The translations under genes were made by a program, and so were the position numbers. Positions 6,842 to 10,366 of a stretch of DNA of 10,366 nucleotides are shown here, piece by piece. The notes under the pieces are model-generated. The model was not told the origin of the DNA. It saw only the letters and a program-made list of their open reading frames with translations, and made no database searches. The stretch lies in the NCBI GenBank assembly GCA_902767235.1, contig CACXGR010000035.1:1-10366 (forward strand), given 5' to 3'. Every line of letters starts with the position of its first letter. Position 1 is the stretch's first letter. This DNA comes from an uncultured Lachnospiraceae bacterium. Lineage in GTDB: Bacteria > Bacillota > Clostridia > Lachnospirales > Lachnospiraceae.

Positions 6842-6900
6842 CAAAGAAAGCTGTGAAGAAATGGAGGAACTTCTCCATGACTTCACAGCCTTTTTTCATA
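6842..6900 (-). terminator. Rho-independent terminator of the phosphatase gene (possibly bidirectional)
   Basis: A 9-bp stem (6850-6858 with 6881-6889) stacks, across a 2x2 internal loop, on a 6-bp stem (6861-6866 with 6873-6878) closed by a 6-base loop. On the minus strand the stem is followed by TTTCTTTG, and on the plus strand by CTTTTTTC. It starts about 50 bases after the phosphatase stop codon and should isolate that gene from the lipoprotein gene. The plus-strand T run is the stronger one, although no plus-strand gene ends here. Confidence 0.85.
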
Positions 6901-6948
6901 TACTATTATTCACCGGAGTCTCTTCACACAGGGGTCCCTGCAGGTCAC

Positions 6949-8571
6949 TCACTTCAGCTCAAATCCCAGCATGGTCAGGTCATCGAACTGGGCCCTGTCT
7001 CCCACAAACTCGTTTACGCTCTTGTGAATGCCCGCCAGGATCTCCTGCGGCGGCTTGTCCTTGTTCGCATTCAGGGCCCTCAGCATCCGGTCCGTGGTAT
7101 ACAGCTTGTCATCGCAGTTCGTGGCCTCCGGCACGCCGTCCGTATAGATAAAGAGCTTGTCGCCCTTTTCCATCTGCACTTCAAAATTATTGTACGTCAT
7201 GCCGGGCATGATGCCTACGGCGACATTGTGCTTGGTCTTATAGAGCTCGAATGCTCCGCCATGGCGGCAGAGCGCCGGCTCCTCATGTCCCGCATTGACA
7301 AAAGTCAGCCGTCCCGTTGAGAGCTCCAGGATGCCCAGCCATATCGTGATGAAGAGATTGGCGGTGTTGTGCTCACAGATGTTGTCGTTGACAAAAGCCA
7401 TGATATCGGCAGGCGTTCCGCCCATGCTGGCCCGGTTGTTGATCACGATGTTGGCCGACATCATGAAGAGGGCGGCCGGCACTCCTTTGTCCGAGACATC
7501 GCCGATCCACATGGCCAGGTGGTCGTCATCGATCAGCTTGAAGTTGTAGAAATCTCCGCCCACTTCCCTGGCCGGCTTCATCGAGGCGTAGATATCAAAA
7601 TCCGATCTGTCCGGGAAGGCCGGGAAGGTGGTCGGCAGGGAGCTGTGCTGGATCTTTTTGGCAAAATTCAGCTCCGTCCCGATCCTCTCTCTTTCCGCCG
7701 TGTAGGCAGTCAGGTTCTCGACATATTTGACCATGTCGGTCTCCATCTTGTCGATGGACCGCGAGAGGTTATCGATCTCTTCAAACTTGCTGACATCGCC
7801 CAGTTCCTCGCCCTTGGTGTTCTCCCTGGCGAAGCGGGCGGCCTCGTCAGAGACCTTCCTGATGGGGAGGAAGACCCACTTTTTCAAAAACTGCGCCGCG
7901 ATCCGGGATCCCAGCGCTGCCAGGATGAGGACCGTGATCAAAATGTGCAGCATGAATCTCCCGATGGCGCTCTGCAGTTCGTGGACTGGGCGCTGGATGC
8001 ACAGAAGCGCGGCCACGTCTCCCTTGGAGTCTGCGACCGGGACAATCGTGGTGATATGCGGCTTCAGCCCCTTTCCGGGATTGAACCGGTAGACCGTCGC
8101 GTATTCACTCTCCTTCGCATATAAGGCCCGGTAGCTCTCGACGTATTGATCATTGGTCGTTTCCCTTTCATATCCGAGTTCCCACTGGTCATAATTGGAG
8201 TTGTCCACCGAGTTGTCCACCGCGTTAAAGACCGACACAAAACGCCCGTAGTCGCTCGTATCCACATCAATGACATAGACCAGGGAGACGCTCATCCTGT
8301 GGCAGTATGCGTCCAGGACCCTTTTGGTCCTGGCGTATTCATCCTTCTCTTCTCCGGCCAGGTATGCCTGAATATGATCCCCGTTGACCAGCGAGGCAGC
8401 CGTATACGCCATATGGAAAGTGGTCGTGGAGTTCATTTCGTCATAGGCCTCTGTGAAGCTCACTATGCCGCTCACGCTGACAACGATCCCGAACACCAGG
8501 AGCAGGATCACAACGCCCGCCGTGATATTGTAGGCCATATTGGAACGCAGTTTCTTTATCTTCTCTTGCAT
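6949..8571 (-). CDS. Membrane-anchored RsbU-like PP2C serine phosphatase (sensor-HAMP-SpoIIE)
   Basis: This 540-residue protein is a signal-responsive serine/threonine phosphatase. Residues about 16-38 are a first membrane segment, 40-205 an extracytoplasmic sensor region of unclear family, and about 206-226 a second membrane segment. Residues about 229-286 fit a HAMP linker, and about 288-312 a helical connector. Residues about 325-540 are a SpoIIE/PPM phosphatase domain with metal-binding acidic residues in VGGDFY (Asp340), GDVSDKG (Asp358, Asp361), YTDGVPEA (Asp478) and the closing FDDLTM (Asp530, Asp531), all intact. Members such as RsbU dephosphorylate an anti-sigma antagonist (RsbV/SpoIIAA type); no such partner is in the window. 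The ATG has GGGAG (8578-8582) six bases upstream. A terminator follows the gene. The target and ligand cannot be told. Confidence 0.92.
   Translation of the reverse strand: MQEKIKKLRSNMAYNITAGVVILLLVFGIVVSVSGIVSFTEAYDEMNSTTTFHMAYTAASLVNGDHIQAYLAGEEKDEYARTKRVLDAYCHRMSVSLVYVIDVDTSDYGRFVSVFNAVDNSVDNSNYDQWELGYERETTNDQYVESYRALYAKESEYATVYRFNPGKGLKPHITTIVPVADSKGDVAALLCIQRPVHELQSAIGRFMLHILITVLILAALGSRIAAQFLKKWVFLPIRKVSDEAARFARENTKGEELGDVSKFEEIDNLSRSIDKMETDMVKYVENLTAYTAERERIGTELNFAKKIQHSSLPTTFPAFPDRSDFDIYASMKPAREVGGDFYNFKLIDDDHLAMWIGDVSDKGVPAALFMMSANIVINNRASMGGTPADIMAFVNDNICEHNTANLFITIWLGILELSTGRLTFVNAGHEEPALCRHGGAFELYKTKHNVAVGIMPGMTYNNFEVQMEKGDKLFIYTDGVPEATNCDDKLYTTDRMLRALNANKDKPPQEILAGIHKSVNEFVGDRAQFDDLTMLGFELK
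8198..8221 (-). repeat. 12-bp exact tandem duplication in the sensor region
   Basis: The 12-mer GAGTTGTCCACC (plus strand) occurs twice back to back at 8198-8209 and 8210-8221. It encodes VDNSVDNS at residues 118-125 of the phosphatase sensor region. The frame is kept, so this is a small in-frame duplication in what is probably a surface loop. Confidence 0.8.
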
Positions 8572-8631
8572 TGTTCTCTCCCAAGCCTTGCCCCAAATGC
8601 AAGCAGTTATCGGTTGCCCGTCATTTTTATT

Positions 8632-8655
8632 TTACCCTATTCGGGCACATTTAAC
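8632..8655 (-). promoter_or_regulatory. Candidate phosphatase promoter, sigma-B-like
   Basis: On the minus strand GTTAAA (8650-8655) is followed by 12 bases and GGGTAA (8632-8637). This resembles the Bacillus sigma-B pattern of GTTTAA, 12-14 bases, GGGTAT. The overlapping vegetative alternative has a fair -10 (TAAAAT) and a poor -35 (TAGTTA). The predicted start is about 55 bases before the ATG. Which sigma factor is used is unknown. Confidence 0.35.
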
Positions 8656-8697
8656 TACGACAAACTCCGTTCTCTGTATTTTTTGGCCGACGACCGG

Positions 8698-8725
8698 TTA
8701 AAATATGCCCTCCTTCTGCTAGAAT
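8698..8725 (+). promoter_or_regulatory. Candidate promoter of the plus-strand membrane-protein gene
   Basis: TTAAAA (8698-8703), a 16-base spacer and TAGAAT (8720-8725) give a moderate vegetative promoter. Transcription would start near 8732, leaving about 41 bases before the ATG at 8773. That leader is long enough to include GGAAAGG at 8754-8760, which supports the ATG over the GTG at 8740. Confidence 0.45.
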
Positions 8726-8772
8726 AGAAAAAGCGGATCGTGCTTCGTACTTCGGAAAGGTTGTCTCTCATT

Positions 8773-10362
8773 ATGAATCGAGTCCAAACAGAAAATGTCG
8801 GAACTACAGCATTCTTACTTATATTCAGCTTCCTCAATGTCTACATCTGCATGCTGCAAAAAGGACTGCTGGAGTCCCGTTTTGATTACTGCGTTTTATT
8901 TGCGGATGTCCTGATCCTGACGATATTGCTGTTTTTTCTCGCGGGCACGGTAAAGAAAGCGTCCGGCAGCAGGAAAGGATGTCTGTCCGGATCGGACTGC
9001 AGGATGTCAGACGGCCGCTATGCGGGTTTGGTATGGATCCTGCAGGCAGCCGCCTGGTTCCCGGTTTTTCTCGCCTATTATCCCGGGCTGTTTAACTATG
9101 ACGTGATCCGTCAGGTCCCCCAGGCGATGGGAAACTACGATCTGCACCATCCCCTGGCGCATACGCTGTATCTGCAGTTCTTTTACTACATCGCGGGCGA
9201 AAAGATACTCGGGTCTCACAATGCCGGCATAGCAGCCGCGGCTGTCGTTCAGATGGGCGTCTTTTCGGCAATGCTCGCGTATATCCATCTGTTCTGTAAA
9301 CGGATGCGGATGGGAAAATGGATCCGCTGCGCTCTGATCGCGGCTTCCTGCCTGCTGCCCGTCTTTTCCATGCTGGTGATCGCCATGACCAAGGACGTCT
9401 TCTTCGCGGGGTTCACAGGCGTGCTGTTCGCGGCGCTGGGTTACTGGTACAGACTGCGGGAATACTGCACAGGGAGATCCTTTGCAGCTGTTTATATCCT
9501 TTCGGTCATCGGAACGCTTCTCTTTAGAAACAACGGCATTTATCCGCTGGTCATACTCGCGCTTGCTCTCGCGATCCAGACGTTTCTTCGTAGAGATACG
9601 TTAAAACTGCTGCTCTATACATCCCTGGGGATCGCTTTGGGACTTATGATATCGACGGGGCTCCGGGTCGGCCTTCAGGCCAGAAAGGGGTCTTTCAACG
9701 AAGCGCTGAGCCTGCCCTACCAACAGATCGCCTGCGCTTATGCGGAGCACAAGGATTCCATGAGTGAGGAAGAGACAGAATGCATCACGCGCATCATACC
9801 GAATGTCCAAAAATATAACGCCAGCTTATCCGATCCGGTAAAAAAGAAGGCGAAAGCCCAAAAGTATTTTCCGGAGTTCACCAGGCTCTACCTGAAACTT
9901 CTGGCCCGGTATCCGGTCAGCTATGTAAAAGCTTTCTGCAGCCTGGACGCCGGATATCTCGGCCTCACAGACACGACTTTCGGAAGGATATACGGCACTG
10001 CCAACAGACAGGGCGTCTTTTTGACGGACTGCAAAGAAGGTTTTGACATCCACCCTGTATCCTTCCTTCCGGCATTGGAAGATCTCTGCGAAAAACTGTA
10101 TTCCGACAACAAATACGAAAATGTGATCGGACTGCGCCTTCTGTGCACACCCTCCCTGTATTTCTGGCTTATGTGCCATTTTATGCTGCTGGCCTGCCAA
10201 AAGAGACAAAGAGAGCTGATCCCCATGAAAGCCTTCATGATCGTTTTTCTGCTCACGGTCCTCGCCGGGCCATGCGCGCTTGTGCGATATGCGCTGCCGT
10301 ACATTCTCTGCCTGCCGACCATGGGGGCCTGCGTGCTGCTCCCCGGAGGGAAGAGCGAATAA
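8773..10362 (+). CDS. Polytopic membrane protein, DUF6020 / GT-C-like
   Basis: This 529-residue integral membrane protein has about 11-12 hydrophobic segments: roughly residues 10-30, 38-59, 85-103, 150-172, 185-205, 208-226, 236-252, 255-271, 276-296, 457-476, 486-503 and 505-523. A large soluble loop spans about 297-456. Conserved-looking motifs are YYPGLFNYD (102-110), HHPLAHTLY (125-133), TKDVFF (206-211) and RNNGIYP (252-258). These recall clostridial DUF6020 proteins and, more loosely, GT-C glycosyltransferases, in which an acidic residue in the first outer loop is catalytic; Asp110 would be the candidate. I recall the family from memory, so the name is tentative and activity is not shown. 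The ATG at 8773 is preceded by GGAAAGG at 12 bases, somewhat long; a GTG at 8740 would add 11 residues but has no good ribosome binding site. It diverges from the phosphatase gene and ends four bases before the window edge. Confidence 0.8.
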   Translation: MNRVQTENVGTTAFLLIFSFLNVYICMLQKGLLESRFDYCVLFADVLILTILLFFLAGTVKKASGSRKGCLSGSDCRMSDGRYAGLVWILQAAAWFPVFLAYYPGLFNYDVIRQVPQAMGNYDLHHPLAHTLYLQFFYYIAGEKILGSHNAGIAAAAVVQMGVFSAMLAYIHLFCKRMRMGKWIRCALIAASCLLPVFSMLVIAMTKDVFFAGFTGVLFAALGYWYRLREYCTGRSFAAVYILSVIGTLLFRNNGIYPLVILALALAIQTFLRRDTLKLLLYTSLGIALGLMISTGLRVGLQARKGSFNEALSLPYQQIACAYAEHKDSMSEEETECITRIIPNVQKYNASLSDPVKKKAKAQKYFPEFTRLYLKLLARYPVSYVKAFCSLDAGYLGLTDTTFGRIYGTANRQGVFLTDCKEGFDIHPVSFLPALEDLCEKLYSDNKYENVIGLRLLCTPSLYFWLMCHFMLLACQKRQRELIPMKAFMIVFLLTVLAGPCALVRYALPYILCLPTMGACVLLPGGKSE

Positions 10363-10366
10363 TAAT

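Larger units (their letters stand above)
8572..8772. other. Divergent intergenic region between the phosphatase and membrane-protein genes
   Basis: This 201-base AT-rich spacer must carry promoters for both flanking genes. On the minus strand it has TAAAAT at 8629-8634 with TAGTTA at 8652-8657 (17-base spacer), overlapping a sigma-B-like pair at 8632-8655. On the plus strand it has TTAAAA and TAGAAT at 8698-8725. I see no small gene or structured RNA in it. Confidence 0.5.

Noticed and set aside
7369..8124. Plus-strand open frame of 251 codons opposite the phosphatase
   Set aside because: It is antisense to intact HAMP and SpoIIE domain coding sequence, with no start signal or recognisable domain.
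8740..8772. GTG start at 8740 for the plus-strand membrane protein
   Set aside because: It would lie only about 8 bases from the predicted transcription start and lacks a clear ribosome binding site. The ATG at 8773 has GGAAAGG upstream and leaves a natural N-terminus before the first membrane segment.

Overview
The window looks like a chromosomal segment of a Gram-positive anaerobe of the class Clostridia, most likely a Lachnospiraceae-like gut bacterium. This rests on gene content, not on any phylogenetic marker: a minimal two-gene SUF-type Fe-S assembly pair, a clostripain-like (C11) lipoprotein carrying BspA-type leucine-rich repeats, an RsbU-like SpoIIE-domain phosphatase, strong AGGAGG-type ribosome binding sites and a moderately GC-rich composition. 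I see no tRNA, rRNA, CRISPR array, insertion sequence or phage gene.

Layout, right to left on the minus strand: a membrane-anchored HAMP/SpoIIE serine phosphatase (8571 to 6949) ends at a long terminator hairpin (6842-6900). Next is a very large lipoprotein of 1548 residues (6739 to 2093): a C11 cysteine peptidase, a middle beta-rich region and two tandem blocks of BspA-like leucine-rich repeats. After a 154-base gap with a good promoter (-35 at 2029-2034, -10 at 2006-2011) come the translationally coupled genes for a SufC-type ATPase (1938 to 1120) and a short SufB/SufD-type scaffold (1120 to 188). The left edge cuts a gene encoding a secreted protein (59 to 1), which has its own TATAAT box and a leader hairpin.

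On the plus strand, diverging from the phosphatase gene, is a polytopic membrane protein (8773-10362) resembling DUF6020 / GT-C-like membrane proteins. It fills the right side of the window.

The genes do not form one obvious pathway. SufC and SufB surely act together in Fe-S cluster assembly. The peptidase-LRR lipoprotein is a surface protein and the phosphatase a sensor output protein, each probably its own transcription unit. The most unusual items are the C11-LRR fusion with its duplicated LRR module, the proline-rich tail on the SufC ATPase, direct repeats and a palindrome at the suf promoter, and a sigma-B-like promoter candidate in front of the phosphatase gene. No clearly new multi-gene system can be claimed from sequence alone.
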